Source: Druceiella hillmani
Taxonomy: Eukaryota; Arthropoda; Insecta; Lepidoptera; Hepialidae
Direction: 5' to 3'
Length of the DNA stretch: 64,000 nucleotides
Assembly (NCBI GenBank): GCA_039881145.1
Contig: JAYKKI010000014.1
Location: 3,064,001-3,128,000, forward strand
Made by a program: the position numbers and the translations under genes. Positions 1-13,447 of this stretch are shown here, in pieces; within the stretch, counting starts at the first letter, position 1; each line of letters starts with the position of its first letter. The notes under the pieces were generated by a model. The model had not been told where the DNA came from, ran no database searches, and saw only the letters and a list, made by a program, of their open reading frames with translations.

Positions 1-209
1 GAAAACAAACGGCGTCCGCGTCAAAGTCGAATAACTATTTTTTATACGATATTACGTTTGTTTTTTTTTTATAATTCATCACAAACAAAACGGAAAACGA
101 CATCGAGACACGGCGACAACAGATATAAGCCACTTGATTTCCTTTTTTTACAATAGAGTGTTTGACGATTTGTTAACCACTTGTAGTTATTACTGATCGG
201 ATGTTGGTT

Positions 210-345
210 TGTTGGTCATGATGCGCGGCGGGCGCGCGGCTCGTGTTGGCAGCGCGGCGGCCCGAGTCGCACTGAGCCCCCGCCCCGCCGCCGCTCGCGC
301 CGCCGCCTTCCGTTCGCGCTCTCCGACTCAACATTCTATGCGGAG
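210..345. promoter_or_regulatory. CpG-rich block, candidate promoter or first exon
   Basis: This block is extremely rich in G, C and CpG compared with the AT-rich DNA around it, with repeated GCC/CGC runs and GC-box-like GGCGGGG on the minus strand. A 56-codon plus-strand frame (218-388), rich in Ala and Arg, spans it, and a 77-codon frame runs the other way; both look like by-products of base composition. CpG-rich islands in AT-rich insect genomes often mark a 5' exon or promoter, so this may be the edge of a gene in either direction. I recognise no product. Confidence 0.3.
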
Positions 346-357
346 ATTTCTGATGGA

Positions 358-530
358 TTCCATAGTGAATGAACAAGGTGTAAGGTGATATCAGTGACCA
401 TTCCATGGCACTATAAACTATGTAACATAATCTTCATGAACATTTCTAATAAACTCCGTAGTGAATGGGCAAGGTGTAATAATACATAATAATGGTCATT
501 CTATGGCATTTTAGTATGTAACGTAATATT
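358..530. repeat. Two-copy tandem duplication, about 96-bp period
   Basis: Two diverged copies lie head to tail. Each starts with a TAGTGAATG core (363 and 459), followed by CAAGGTGTA, then CATTC.ATGGCA, then TATGTAAC.TAAT. No coding potential is seen. From 531 to about 1900 the sequence is AT-rich and I recognise nothing, apart from a less AT-rich unassigned patch near 1620-1740. Confidence 0.6.
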
Positions 531-1907
531 TACATTTGCAACCCATCTATAAGCGAGTGTTTTTTATTTCCTCGTATATTAGGTTGTTGCCAAAACTCTG
601 ATAGATAGAAAAGAGAATAAGGTGTTTGAAGATTGTCGTATTTTAAATAACGAAAGCAATCAATCAGGTACTTACACATTTGTTAGATTCCAGCTTTATA
701 CATACCCCCTTTGTATTTAGACGATGATTATAGAAAACTAAACAATGCAAATACACTCAACATTTTGCTAGCTTTTCTTTTGTGAAACAACATTTCAACA
801 GAATGCTACAGATATCCGAATTTTAGTTGTAAAGTTTTAATTTTTTGGTGATTAATAATGGACTCAATAAAGATAAAATCGTTTTGAAGGATACAATAAA
901 TGAAATACTTTACATAATATTCATTTAATAATTCCAAAATAATAATGGAAATATCTATTCATTTATAATGAATGACACCAATTAGAAATGCAAAAAATTC
1001 TTATATTTTTGATGTTATATAACCCAAAAATTGGAACCACTAAAAGACGAGTTAGAAAGTTATTCGCATTCACACATATTATTACTTTGAAGAAATAGTT
1101 AAAAAAGGCATTTTTTGATATATGGATAAAAAATTCAGATTGCAAAAACACATAACTCAATGATAAATCCCCTGAAATAAAAAAAAATTCATTTTCCTTT
1201 ATAAATACGAAGTCCGTTAACCATTATTACATTTTCGATTGATGAGTTTATTTTGCTGAGAAATAACAATTAAGTGTTGATTGATTCTACACAAACAAGT
1301 TGTATCCGCACTAAGAAACCACTTTAATTGAATAAAAGTGGAAAATACTTTCAACATATTTTAAGTGACTGTCTCATACTTTCTTAATAAAAGGAAAAAA
1401 GAAAATATTTTCCTCATTATATTAAATTTTATTTTAGTTTATAATTCACATTTATTAACAAAAGTGTAACATAAATATTTATAACCATATAGATACAATA
1501 AAACTTCATTTAAACCATATTCGACATAATTACTTTTCTTGTACATTATTTCACAAGTCAAGTGTACATTATTTCAAAAGACATACAATATACCTTGAAA
1601 TCACCTTGGTGTATCACCGAGTTCAGAGCCGCGCTGCCGGATGCTGTCCCTTTACATGACCCTTTATCTGAAGTCGTTCCTAGGTATTTTGACACCCCGG
1701 TAATCCCACTCCAGAAAATACTGAAAGTCTAAGTTTCAGTATATAGAGGCAGAACCACGAGATTATTACTTATTCTATATTTAGGTATATATTCATAGTA
1801 GTTTCCAAAATGTACCACTTAAAAAAGCTCGGTCATTGACATATAGACAACATACAAAGGTCAATTCGGGAAGAGATAGAAACTTGCAATTTGGGACTTA
1901 ATAGAGT

Positions 1908-2074
1908 TTTGGGAGGAAGACCTCAACTTAGGTGGCTCGACTGCCTGGAAAATCCTAAGTTTAACGAAATGTATGTCTCTGGCCAATAACAGGAGTTCTT
2001 GGGAAGGCATTGATTCTGTGGAATTGGATTGACTCTGTGCAAGGCAGAGGCCCATCCAGGGCTGTCAAGCCATT
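1908..2074 (+). pseudogene. Non-LTR retrotransposon ORF tail, RTE-like, broken
   Basis: Conceptual translation of the plus strand gives GRPQLRWLD, then in another frame SLANNRSSWEG, then AHPGLSSH before a stop. The order GRPxLRWxD, then A-x-NRxxW, then a short AxxHxGL end is the usual C-terminus of RTE-like retrotransposon polyproteins, beyond the reverse transcriptase domain. At least one stop and two frame changes break it, and nothing of the RT palm is present, so it is a dead 5'-truncated copy. The clade call rests on motif pattern only; another LINE clade with the same C-terminal motif is possible. Confidence 0.5.
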
Positions 2075-2099
2075 GAAAAAGAAGAAGAGTTTTGGTATA

Positions 2100-4870
2100 G
2101 TAATTAAGGAATAATTGGGATACCAAAAGTCAGAAAATTGCTAGCTGGAAACAATTGTAAAGTTTACTTCGATATACTTACAAAGTTGCTAATATACCTA
2201 GTATATTTCTACGCTTAACATGTTGTTATAGAAAATATTGATTAAAAAAATAAATAAATTATATGCTAATACATTTAGTATTACGTGTTCGTTCAGTATT
2301 TGTATGCCTAATGTAATGTTTTGTTTTATTTTATCACATTCAAGCTATTTGTTTACATCTACCTATTTGTTATTTACGACATTTTATAACTGCGAAATCG
2401 ATTTTGTTTCTAAAACTAACACGTTTACTGAATTTTGTTTTGCAAATAATTGGAAAATTTATATTATTATATGATTTTTTCAAAATATCTAAACAACTAT
2501 TTTGTTTTCATCGAACGGAATTTTGTGCTTAAAAAAATAATCAATTAATTTTAAACATTATGAAAATCGTTATAGTAATTATAGTTCTATATGGCAAAAA
2601 ATTTAATGACAAGTGCAAGAAGAAATTAATACTTTCGCAGATTTTTTTATTACTTGTATTGTTTATATAGTTAAAAAAATAATTAGAAATATTGTGTTAG
2701 ATAAAAAGTATTTTGCATTTCAATTATTTAAAATTCTACTCTTGAATTGGTACTCTGATTCAGGAAAAATAATTCTCATAAAACTTTAAAAATAGCATGT
2801 AATACCATCTAGTAAAATCTTTGAATCAAATTGAAACTCTCACAGAAATTGATAAATGGTTAATTCCATTACCAAAATATTTAATATTGATGGCGTAACG
2901 ATCCAAGCCACACGATAATAATAAACAAGAATTAATTAACTAGCGACATTTTTGTTAATGAATTTACCGAAACATAGAATAAAATATTTAATTTCTCAAA
3001 AAAATATTTATTAGAATGAAATTGTGTATGGATTTGCCAAAGTATAACAGTTAGATATTTTTTTCCAGTAAGTGATAAATTGAGAATTGAAAGTATTATA
3101 GTATTTTAAAAGTTCTTTTTTAAAAATGTTGTTGCATGATGAATTTTTACAAAATTCTTTTTATAATTTATTTGGTTAGTTGTAAAGTAAACGCCGCCAT
3201 TTCGAAAATTTTCAGATGACTTTCACGTAGATTTTTCTAAACTAATTTCTCTAAATCTTCTGAGCGAGTAAATAAAGTAGTTTCAAGAAAGTTTAGAAGT
3301 TTAATTATATCCCATATATACATGCATATCTAAACACATACAGATATATCAAAATTCATCTAATACATGCCTACTATTGAATCTGACGACGAAAGTGAAA
3401 TTTATAGTTTAGTATATAGTTTTCTGTGTATTCATAGTTTAATTCGCATACCAGGCAATACATCAGGTTCATTCGTACTATTTCTTAGTCTGTATACAAA
3501 AATACTAAATACATTACTAATCACTAATATTTTGCGCCGATGCAAGTATATTTGCATAAGAATATTAAATTCTAACGATAATAAACACCAAAAAAAGTGA
3601 TCATAAAATTCGATCATAGATTCGTGCATAAAATGGAGCCTGTTAGGATTAATTTCGAGGCTATCAAAAGAACCAACATTCATTGGGTTCAGCACTTTAT
3701 AATGGTATAATTAACTATAATTATATATAAGAACCAGAAGGTTAGTATCAATCCAGGAAGTTAGCACTAATTGGCATCGTGTCCAGTGTTTTCTAATGAA
3801 GCCAAGCTTGCAACGCATTGTCTGGAGCAAAGATGTTTGATAGCGTTTATTGAATTCATTTTGATACCAAATTTATTAACGTGTAAAAATCGCCTATTAT
3901 TATACGAATACATACGATTAAAAACTATTATTCTATGAAAAGAAAATTTCAGAGAGAATTTTCCTTTCATGAAATTGAAAAAATGTCATCCCAAATAAAT
4001 CAAAGACCGGGAAAGGTAATGTGACAAACTGCTACGAAAATCCTACGTTCTGAAGATTCCAAGAAAAGAAAAGCCATAAACAAAAGGAAAAGGTAAAATT
4101 TAGGTAAAGAGTAATTATCCTGTACGTTTCAAATATCACACCTTAAAGAAAATTGAAGAAAGAAGTGACTTTTGCAAAAATGTTACTGTAAATAAAACCA
4201 AATTCCTCTTTAAAAAGTTAGGTATAACAATAATTCGATTAAAACAGGAAAGTAAAATAAAGCTTCCAATATAAATTTATTGAATAATATATTTCCTTAT
4301 TTATCTCTTTCTACTATATTTTCTTTCTACTCTTTCTACCATAAGTATAAGTTATTTAACATATGTTAAGATCAATAAAACAATAAAAATTTTCTTTGAA
4401 CATAACTTTGTTAAAGCAATAAACATCTGAAAACTTAACCCCGCGACCAAGTTCAATGTTGTGACATAGTGTTCAACAAATCCGGATGCAAAGCTCTAAC
4501 TTAATCATCTGCATTCCTCTAGTAAAGCTCTACAAGAACTTGGCTACTTCTGCCTCGCTACGTTTACGACTAACTTTTTAATGGGTTCTTATCTCTATTT
4601 TAATATATTTTTATGCGATATAATTATTGACGAAATATTTTTTCCTTATTTTATTAAAAAAGCAAACTTCTGGAAATTATTAATTTAAAATAATAATTAC
4701 CGAAATTAATACTTACAGACAAATATCAAATCTGTAAAGTACGATCAAAACCCCCACTAAAAGACTTCCGTGCGTATTTAGGTTTTCGTAAATATTTTTC
4801 ACACTGTACTTCTATCAAACTATTTAAAAATATCAATTATTAACAACGTCATTATATTATCATTACATGT
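2100..4870. other. AT-rich noncoding DNA, nothing recognised
   Basis: Short frames of 60-90 codons on both strands (for example 2238-2474 and 3367-3695) are rich in Ile, Asn, Phe and Tyr, as expected from AT bias, and overlap one another on opposite strands. No motif, splice-bounded exon or repeat was recognised. Confidence 0.6.
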
Positions 4871-4879
4871 TTTTAAGCC

Positions 4880-5230
4880 TGTAAAAGGTAAAGAAGTTTC
4901 GGAAATAAGGAAGAGGGGACATACTTTTGCATATTTCTCAGTATATGTCTGAAGATGTAAATTATGACTTAAGTACTACCCCCTAGTTATAACATAATTA
5001 CTTCCCCCTTAATTGCTACCTGTAATTATGCTACATGTATGAAAATAAAGAAAGTATTTTGAAAACTTAACTTATCCCCTCCTTTTTCACCCCTAAAATT
5101 CACAATATTTAAAAAAAATATAAATCGAGACATTAATGTGTTTTATTATTATACCTATACGAATTAATACGTCTTATTATTATACCAAGTTTCAAGTTTC
5201 CACATCATGCCGATTCTAGGAAAATTTGTT
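4880..5230. repeat. Dispersed repeat family C, copy 1
   Basis: This shares an ordered series of blocks with 8350-8660 and 25150-25515: a GCATATTTCT..GTATAT.TCTGAAGATGTAA block, then AAAGTATTTTGAAAAC, then a C-rich CCCCTCC/ACCCC block, then TTATTATTATACCAAGTTTCAAG. The three copies diverge by substitutions and small indels. No protein is encoded. It is probably a non-autonomous element or a transposon UTR. Confidence 0.55.
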
Positions 5231-5699
5231 GTAAAAGAAACAATAAACGACACGTAAGTAATCCCATTCTTCAATTTAAAGTGCGGAACACTAAAAATTA
5301 TAAATATTTATTTATTTTATAATGAAAAATATTTTATTTAATTTCACTTAAAAAAATTAATCAAACATCGGTGAATTAATCGGACAGCCGACGATAAGGC
5401 TTTTCGTAAATAAAACAGTTTATCTTACGAGCATATATACAATTATAATCATCTCGAAAATTTTCATATATAATTTACAATTTTCTCGAAAATTTCAATC
5501 TCAATTTATTTATATTTTTATAAGTCCCATAATACAGTCATGTCAATTCGCATTTAATTTCCAAACAGCAAACTAAAATAAGCAATCAAACTAACCTGCT
5601 ACGACTTGTGTAACCCATCGATAACATCAATGCCACAGATTACATAATTACAACTTAAACTATGGAAACTAATACAAAAGTTGCTGGGAAAATAAATGA

Positions 5700-5830
5700 A
5701 AAGCGAGTCTCGTTTGCCGACCTTCGTTTGATATTCTTCAGTCACGTTCGCGCGTCTCTGTCCGTCGGCGTCGCGTGGCCGAACCGCCTTCGGGAAACAG
5801 CACAACGTCGTCCGTGCGTACTCGTACTTT
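5700..5830. promoter_or_regulatory. CpG-rich segment with Inr-like TCAGTC
   Basis: A CpG-rich stretch stands out from its AT-rich surroundings. An arthropod initiator-like TCAGTC (5738-5743) sits at its left side on the plus strand. I see no TATA box at a proper distance and no good downstream element. A 68-codon minus frame crosses it but resembles no family. This is a weak candidate for a promoter or noncoding exon. Confidence 0.2.
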
Positions 5831-6574
5831 GAGTAAATATTAAGGGTGCGTCCTTTCTTAATGAAGTAACGATACTCGAAGCACGATGTTGGCTAAAATA
5901 TCTGGAAGTAGCCTTAAACTTTATATACTTTTCAAGTAAATCCTTCTAAGGTGTAAATAAAATATTTCACTAGAACTCTATTCGCTGTTTATCCATCGAA
6001 TACCAGGATATTTCGGTTTTTAAACGCTTTGATATACATTTGACAAGAAATAAATGATACTTAACCCGTTAAGGGAAGAATCTAAAATTGACTTAAATGT
6101 ATCATTTAAAAAAATGTTAGGCGTTGATAGAACTCGCACTACGAGGGTTTCAGGTACTTACGACAAAGTGTTTCTAATTAAACTATTTAGAGATATATAT
6201 TTTTCACAATTTAAATATATTGCTTACTGTCTTTACCACTTGTAGAAACAAATTAATTATAAACACATAGAATAAGAAATTAAATTTCTAAAAATCATAA
6301 TTAACTTCTGTATTCCTTTACCTTTCAAGATTGTTAGTCAACCGGAAGCACACTATAGATTTTAATGAACCATTAAGTAAGACAATTGTAGTTATAAAAA
6401 AATACGCTCTTTATTTTTTCGTAGCTGCGGCTGTATTATTCTGTATTTATTTATATATTATATATTATAGGGCTGTACTTTTTAGTTTATTTATATAGTA
6501 TAAATTATAGGATTATATTTCTTCGTTGCATGAAAAAAATGTAAATTTACAGCAATATTAGGCTATAGGCTCAA

Positions 6575-6695
6575 GCCGTTTTTAAGAAATAGGACCTTGA
6601 TAGAAAGAGGGACAGACGTATATACGGACAACTAAGTGATTCTATAAGAGTTCGGTTTTTTTTCATTTTAAGGAATGAAACCCTAAAAAAACTGG
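6575..6695. repeat. Dispersed repeat family D, copy 1
   Basis: This contains the order GGGACAGACG, CGGACAAC, AAGTGATTCTATAAG, GTTCGG plus T-run, GAATGAAACCCTAAAA. A similar order occurs at 48150-48330. I recall this GACAGACGGAC...GG(A/T)ACGGAACCCTAA pattern as a common dispersed repeat of insect genomes, probably the end of a non-autonomous transposon. Confidence 0.5.
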
Positions 6696-6699
6696 GGTT

Positions 6700-8345
6700 T
6701 AAAAAGTTCCATTATTTCCACCTTTACACAATTTACGTATTGTTATTTTAAAATTTCTTCTTAATAAAAAATATGATGGAATTATCGCTTCACATTTTTT
6801 CATTAATAAAAATACTTTTTGACATTCCAGGTTTTCATAAAAAATCACTTAACAAAATAGATATTTCATCTAAAATATACTCGAACCTAAATATAATGTG
6901 GTAATTAAATGAACAAAAGTGATTACTTTCTTTCTGATTTTGACCGATTCTCTTCTAAATGTTTTAAGTTTCCACTTTATTTACATTAAGACAGTTATTA
7001 TTTTTTTTACATAATAATCATTCTTTTTTCTAATATCGCAATTTTGGACTTAATTTTTCTACTACCCCTTTTTATAACAACTAGCGAGGTTTTCCATTTC
7101 GACCCTCACTACTCGTAGGTGACAAAATTGTGATTTAAGATCTTGTCAGTGGTTGTATTTTATTAGGACTGTATCAAATTTGATAACTTATTTGTTTATT
7201 TTAGGTAAAAATATGATTATTTATACTTTAATCTGTACTAATATATTAAAGAAACAAAGTGTGTGAGTCTGAAAATCACCAACCTTTTGAAAAACTACAC
7301 AATCGACTAGTAGATAGATGATATTCTGGGATATAAAATTTAGATTTGATCTGGTTTTATACAAGAGAATTAAGGGAAAGGGAGTCGAAGAAAAACACTT
7401 ATGTTTAACGTGGAAATTTTTATATGACATGGTATGATTAATTGAACTTTGCTGAGTTTTTTATAGCCAACTTTCAATAAAAGACAAAACGTGAATTCAT
7501 TATTTTAAATTATGGGTAGTATTGAGGAAAAAAGGTCAAAATCTCGTAGAACAACATAGTTTAATTTTATTATGGTATATTTAAAAAAACCTCCGTTTGA
7601 TGAAATGTAAATTTTCATTATCTATATAATCTAAGCAATAAATGGATTCTTCCCATTCTCATCTCTACTATCATCAGGCATCCATCTACTAGCAAACCGC
7701 CCGTTGCTAACTACCGCTGGTGTTAACTTTGACCACGGAGAACTTTGACGATCCAGTGGACGTTGTCGAAAGAATTATTATGCGTATCCCAGTGATTACA
7801 ACCAATGTACCACTTACTTTCAAGCATTGCAGTTTAAGCGGAAACTATGTTTTGCTCTTACAATAAGTAAATTAGAAAGAACCACTTCACTTCCACAACA
7901 TAATTGACTATTTACAAATATTAACTTCACAGGCGTAAAATAATTGAGTATATTTAAAAAATTATCAGATCTAAAATAATAAAGATTTTCTTTAATTTTC
8001 TAATCAGATTTTAACAATTCTGTTTTTCAAGATTTTTGATTCGGCATTTTCCGTGCTGAAGATGTTTTTTTGCATATTTTTCGGAATTTATTTTTAAATA
8101 TACAAAATACAATTATATTAGTTTTTGTACTCTTCATAATAAGCTCTTTCAATTCGTACTCCATATTATGTAAGGAATTGAAAAAAAAATTCATGAATAT
8201 ATGAATATTTTGAGGAAGTTATTGCAAAATATGTAGGTTAATAAAGTATTAGCAACGTCAAATTTGATTACATCACATGGTTATAGATTAACGTGAAATA
8301 TTGCCTACTATATCTTAGGTAAGTGTAAAATCATGGTCCATACTT
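6700..8345. other. AT-rich noncoding DNA, nothing recognised
   Basis: A somewhat less AT-rich patch at 7630-7850 shows no frame or motif I can assign. Otherwise I see only AT-rich DNA. Confidence 0.55.
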
Positions 8346-8349
8346 AAAA

Positions 8350-8660
8350 AATATCGCATCTAGAATCGTAGCTATGGTTTTCCTATAACATTTGCGTGGA
8401 CCTCTAAAAATTCATATATTTTCTTGAAATTTTAAGATGAGTAGGTTCAGAAATACATATTTTTTGCATGACTTTCGGTATATATCTGAAGATATGATAC
8501 CCAAAATGATGAAAAAAGTATTTTGAAACCTTTAAAACCAACCCCTTCAAACGATACCCCATCCTATATTCAGAAGAAAAAAAATTGGATTTCTAAATAA
8601 GTATATGTGCGGGTTCAGCTCCTCCTATGTTTAACCCACGCTTTATGGTATTCACGTTCA
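8350..8660. repeat. Dispersed repeat family C, copy 2
   Basis: This has the same block order as copies 1 and 3: GTAGGTTCAG, then TTTTGCATG..TTTCGGTATATATCTGAAGATATGAT, then AAGTATTTTGAAACC, then AACCCCTTCAAACGATACCCCA. The right end (TTATTATTAT.CCAAGTTTC) seen in the other copies is missing or too diverged. Confidence 0.55.
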
Positions 8661-9680
8661 TTGTTAAAATTGTTACGTTCAAAATGTTAACATCCAATTT
8701 CATGGAAACCTTTATTAAAAATTATATCTACCATTCAAAGAAGACTGTGATTTTATTTCGTTTTGACTGAAAATATAATTTTTTAAAGTTTCCAGTTTTG
8801 TGGCAAATATTAAATTATAGTAAAGCAATTAATACACATAAATTATCCTCGTATTTGCTATTGTATTCATTTCACATAATACAAAAACAATAATCAATGA
8901 ACAATGAAACTAATTAGATATGAATATATTTTTATATAGTTGAGATAATTACCTTCTAAGTTTTACATTGACCACAAGAAATTGTTATTTATAGATAACC
9001 AAATATTATTTCCTAAATTCAACATTCACAAAAGTAAATTAATGTTTATTATGTCCCATATTACTCTTGACTTCAATAATGAACCAATACCAATACTAAC
9101 ACAAACTATCATATTCCTAATACTAAGCAGATTTTTTTCATAATTTATTGTATAACTTAAACTTTATTCTACAGTTTGATACCGATTGAATGAGAATGAT
9201 ATCAAAACTGGCAAAGTTTTGTCAACATTTTCTTTTTATGTACAAAAAAAATATCGGGATAATGCAAACATCATGATTTTCGTTCAATGAAAATGTTAAG
9301 AAAATTACCGGTTCAATTTCTAGACTTGGTGGTCGACTTAGTTATTACGGTTTTTTTTCCCATTTCCCAAAATGAAAAACAAATAACATGAATACTATTG
9401 AAGGAAAAACTTTCTATATTAAATAGATAGAACCTGCGAGAAATACGCCGATAACAATCTAGCACCAAAGTGAATAGATACGTGTTCCGCTTTATTAGTT
9501 GCTATCGTTAGAAAGAAAAAAAGCCATCAAAACTATTTAAGACGCCTCGCAGCTGTAACTAGATGTAGCTTTTGCACTAGATATTTACTGATATATTCTG
9601 AAAACTCATAGTAAATTAAAATTCCAAAAGGTGCTAAAATATTAGCGAATTATCACAAACGATGAAAAAATATTTTTTAA

Positions 9681-9683
<3 letters not shown>

Positions 9684-9765
<82 letters not shown>

Positions 9766-9772
9766 ACATATA
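9684..9772. repeat. (TA)n microsatellite
   Basis: Two TA runs are separated by a short TTTG interruption. The stretch 8700-9683 before it is AT-rich with nothing recognised. Confidence 0.95.
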
Positions 9773-10514
9773 CGCACATTAAAGATTAAAACATGTATGT
9801 CAGCGTTTTCATAATTATTACATAAAAACGAATAAAACAAAATACAGCCGTGTTTCCTTCTTACCGTTACAGACCGTAAGTTTTTTAAATTCTTAATTGC
9901 CTTCAGAAAAGAAGGAGATTTTTAATTCTATTGCATTTTTTAACCATGTCACTTATCAACAAATTTAGATGTTTTTTTTTATTTGGAAAGGTATAACTCC
10001 AGCGTAGCATCCCTTGAAAATGTTATTAGAATTTGGCCTTGAATATTTAAGTTACACCATGAAAATGTAATTATAAATCTACCCTTTAGGAAAGTCAGTG
10101 TACAATAATGAAGCGGGAAATGGTGACCCTTTACGGATGAGGACTTGTCCTGATGAAAGGAAGAAAGTAAAAAAGTACGTTGGTATGTTTGTGTATACAT
10201 ATACATACAAAGGCACGAAGCAATTAGAATATTAATAGGTAAGTAGGTAGGTAAGTAAGTTTATACACGTATGTACAAAAAACATATAACAACTAGAATT
10301 AGTAGGAAGATGAGTAGACATGTACAGATAGATATATACAAATTTATAAAATTACTAGGATATTAGCAGTCAGATGTATAATGTGTACAGGAAAAAGAAA
10401 AATATTACAAACGAAACTTTTAACAACAACATTAACCGACTTCAAATAACTGCCGAAAAACAATCGCAATAAAAAGTAGAAAAAAACAGAACTACTAGTA
10501 ATGAATTGGAACTT

Positions 10515-10575
10515 TTGCAAAATTGTTTTCCGGCTAGATATTGTTTGCAAAATTGTTTTCCGGCTAGAGATTTTT
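10515..10575. repeat. Two-copy 30-bp direct repeat
   Basis: The block TTGCAAAATTGTTTTCCGGC begins at 10515 and again at 10545, identical over about 24 bases, in otherwise unremarkable AT-rich DNA (9780-12370). A small GGTAAGTA-type repeat lies at 10233-10262. A 64-codon plus frame at 11738-11932 follows a good splice-acceptor-like TTTGTTTGCGCAG but matches no family I know. Confidence 0.7.
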
Positions 10576-12378
10576 GGAGTCGATGCTAAGTGAAATATAG
10601 AACTCATATGTGTATATGGGTGTGTGTGTATATTAGAGAGAAAAAGGAGCTTCTACAAAAAGGTGCACCAATTCCAAAAAACAGTCGCAGTATTTTGAAA
10701 GTTTAGTGATTTTCAGAAACGGTATTGTAAGGCAAAAATTCCAAAAAAGTAGTCGTATTTCCTTACTTTACACATTTCAGTGCGTTTATAATTTATAGTA
10801 TATTAATTTATGGATGGTTATTTGAAGGTATTTAATTTTTTTGTTAAAAAGTCTTACTGGAATTTATTCTAATATATTACGAAGTTTTATGTTATAAGTG
10901 TACAGTAGATATAAATAAAATACTGGAAATAAATAAAATCTACCAACAATAGGTGAGGCTTTGTCTTTAGGCCTGAGTAGTTTGCGGGTAAGAATGTGGA
11001 TGATGGTTGCCTTGAACGCGTTGACAAATTGTGAAGTCTCCCCATAAGTTAAGTACATTTTTCGTGTGATCTTCCTAGAAAGATATTGAAGTAATATGGA
11101 CGCGACGATTTGTGGTAAAATAATGTTTTGGTATATATCCCGTGTTAACAGTCTTAAAATATAGAGCTGATAATATATGAAATGTACTTCTTAATTCGTG
11201 TTTCTGATGTCGTGACTTAAATAACTAAAGAAAAATAGAATTTTCCATTAAATTAAGCAGGGAAACGAATATATTCCATAGGATAAAAGGTTAGTGTCGA
11301 AACGAAAAGGAAAAAAGTTTTGTGTCACGTGTTGTGTGGTGTTACAATTTTACGTAAACTTAATTCAAATCATTGGTGTATAATATGAAGAATCTAAATT
11401 TTCCCTAGAGATCTATTTTACATCAATGAATTAAACTTTGATGTGTAGCATTTCAGTGACATAATACGATCCTAATTCCATCTATCTAGTTATTTACAAT
11501 ATTTATAATGTCGCCAAACATATTTTCAAAATACGTATTCAATCTTTATGCCAACATTTCAATTTTATCCTTTCTTATATAATCGCCTAAGATGATTAAT
11601 ATATTTGATGAATCTTCTTATAATGTCTTACGAAAATAAAATAGATATAATTAATAAACGGTAATATTTAAGTCACTATGTGCAATCAATTAAATTATGT
11701 TTTATTAATATATAAATAGGAATGTTTATTTATTTCTTTGTTTGCGCAGACCTGTGGAACTTTGTATCCGATTGCTAAAATTATTTTCCTATTTAAAATT
11801 CCACCTTATAAGACAGATTACAGCCTGTATAAAACAATTATTGGATTGGACAATTTATTGGAGTATAGTGGTGACAAAAAATGTAATAAAAATCGAAGAA
11901 CGCTACTTAAACGGTACAAAGTAATTTCTTGACTGATTATCCCGAGTATTCCTGTTGATAATCTCTGGCACTGACGACCTATATCGTTTTGTGAATTAAA
12001 CAAAAACATTTAGAAACAAAGGAGCCTCCCTCCTTCAATGGTTATATTTTTACATAATGTAAAAATAATTGTTAAAATGTTTACATGATGTATCATATAA
12101 AAATATAACTATTGACATCGCATGTTTTTTACTACACTTAATGTCATAATTTTTCTTAAAGAATCAAAATTAAACTAGTTCAGAAGTTTCACTTCCGCCA
12201 TAGAGCACGCACTTTTTTTTAATTTTTACGTAGCACAGAGACTAAGCCAATTATATTTCAGCAAAAAGTATAATTAATACAGCAATTTAATTGCAACTTA
12301 TGTAACCCTTAATTACAGAAGGTGTCAAATAAAATAACTAGCACTTTTTTGACATGCTTTCCAAATTACAAGAACTGA

Positions 12379-12422
12379 CAGTACTGGAAACTTAAAAAAC
12401 TATCGTTCAGTTTCCAGTACTG
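12379..12422. repeat. Perfect inverted repeat, 14-bp arms
   Basis: CAGTACTGGAAACT (12379-12392) is matched exactly by its reverse complement at 12409-12422, with a 16-base loop. It may be a small hairpin or the remains of a transposon end. No flanking duplication is visible. Confidence 0.7.
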
Positions 12423-13068
12423 CCGCTATTTAGTCAAGAGTAGCGGTTCCAAACTAGGCGAGTCATCTTCAAACTAGGTAACATATCGAAAAACTGATGG
12501 TTTCCAGATATTTTCCTGTCATAACCTTGTCATTACAGCTGATTTTTCAGTAAACGTACATGAATTAAATATTTCTTAGTTAACAGTGATAAAAGGCATG
12601 CCAGGCAATATTTTCTCGTAAACCCTACTTTCAATGGTTCATTTCATAATATTAGCGATCGTTGACTTCAATGATTAATATAAACTTGTCAAAACGTGTT
12701 GCCGATTAAAGCCTCATCACTCATACTAAAACTTGTATACATGTATTTTCTCAAAGTGTGGAATTTTATCTATGTTGTAACTGATGTTTTTCGACATCTG
12801 GATATTTTTCTTATTAAAAATATTTTGGAGATTGTGGTGCACTGCATAGTAACATTTAATTGTTTGAACTAAATATCGGAGGAAACGTCAGTTTGAATGA
12901 TCCCTCCATTTTATTCAAACACAAATGTGTACCCAAATATGAACACACTTGTAATTTCATGAAATGGAGTGCACATTCACTATTGTGTACACGCCACTCT
13001 CTTGTAGATGCACATTTATACACACGTACCAGATACAAATGCACAAACGCACATAAAGTAATAATAGG

Positions 13069-13167
13069 TACACACGTACATACACACACATACACTCACA
13101 CACATCAACGTACTCACACACGCATACATGCACATACACACGCACACACACACACACATTCTCGTGC
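13069..13167. repeat. (CA)n-rich microsatellite, degenerate
   Basis: Repeated ACAC interspersed with GT, CG and AT, continuing loosely to about 13240. The long reading frames here on both strands (Thr/His-rich or Cys/Val-rich) are translations of the repeat. Confidence 0.9.
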
Positions 13168-13336
13168 CCGGCCGACCACACTCTCACATACAAGGGCCCG
13201 TACACATGTGCGCACTCGTGCATGCACATCAGCAACACAATATATACTCATACTTTACTTACTAACTTCTACTTTGAGTTAGAATTTTATATTTTTAATT
13301 GTCATCTTATCAATCATTTAAACTGAATTTTAGAGT

Positions 13337-13340
<4 letters not shown>

Positions 13341-13424
<84 letters not shown>

Positions 13425-13447
13425 TATATATATATTTACATATATAC
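13341..13447. repeat. (TA)n microsatellite
   Basis: Long uninterrupted TA run with one CACA interruption near its right end. Confidence 0.95.

Noticed and set aside
12860..13282. 140-codon Thr/His-rich plus frame and a Cys/Val-rich minus frame
   Set aside because: Both follow from the CA microsatellite; no start context or homology.
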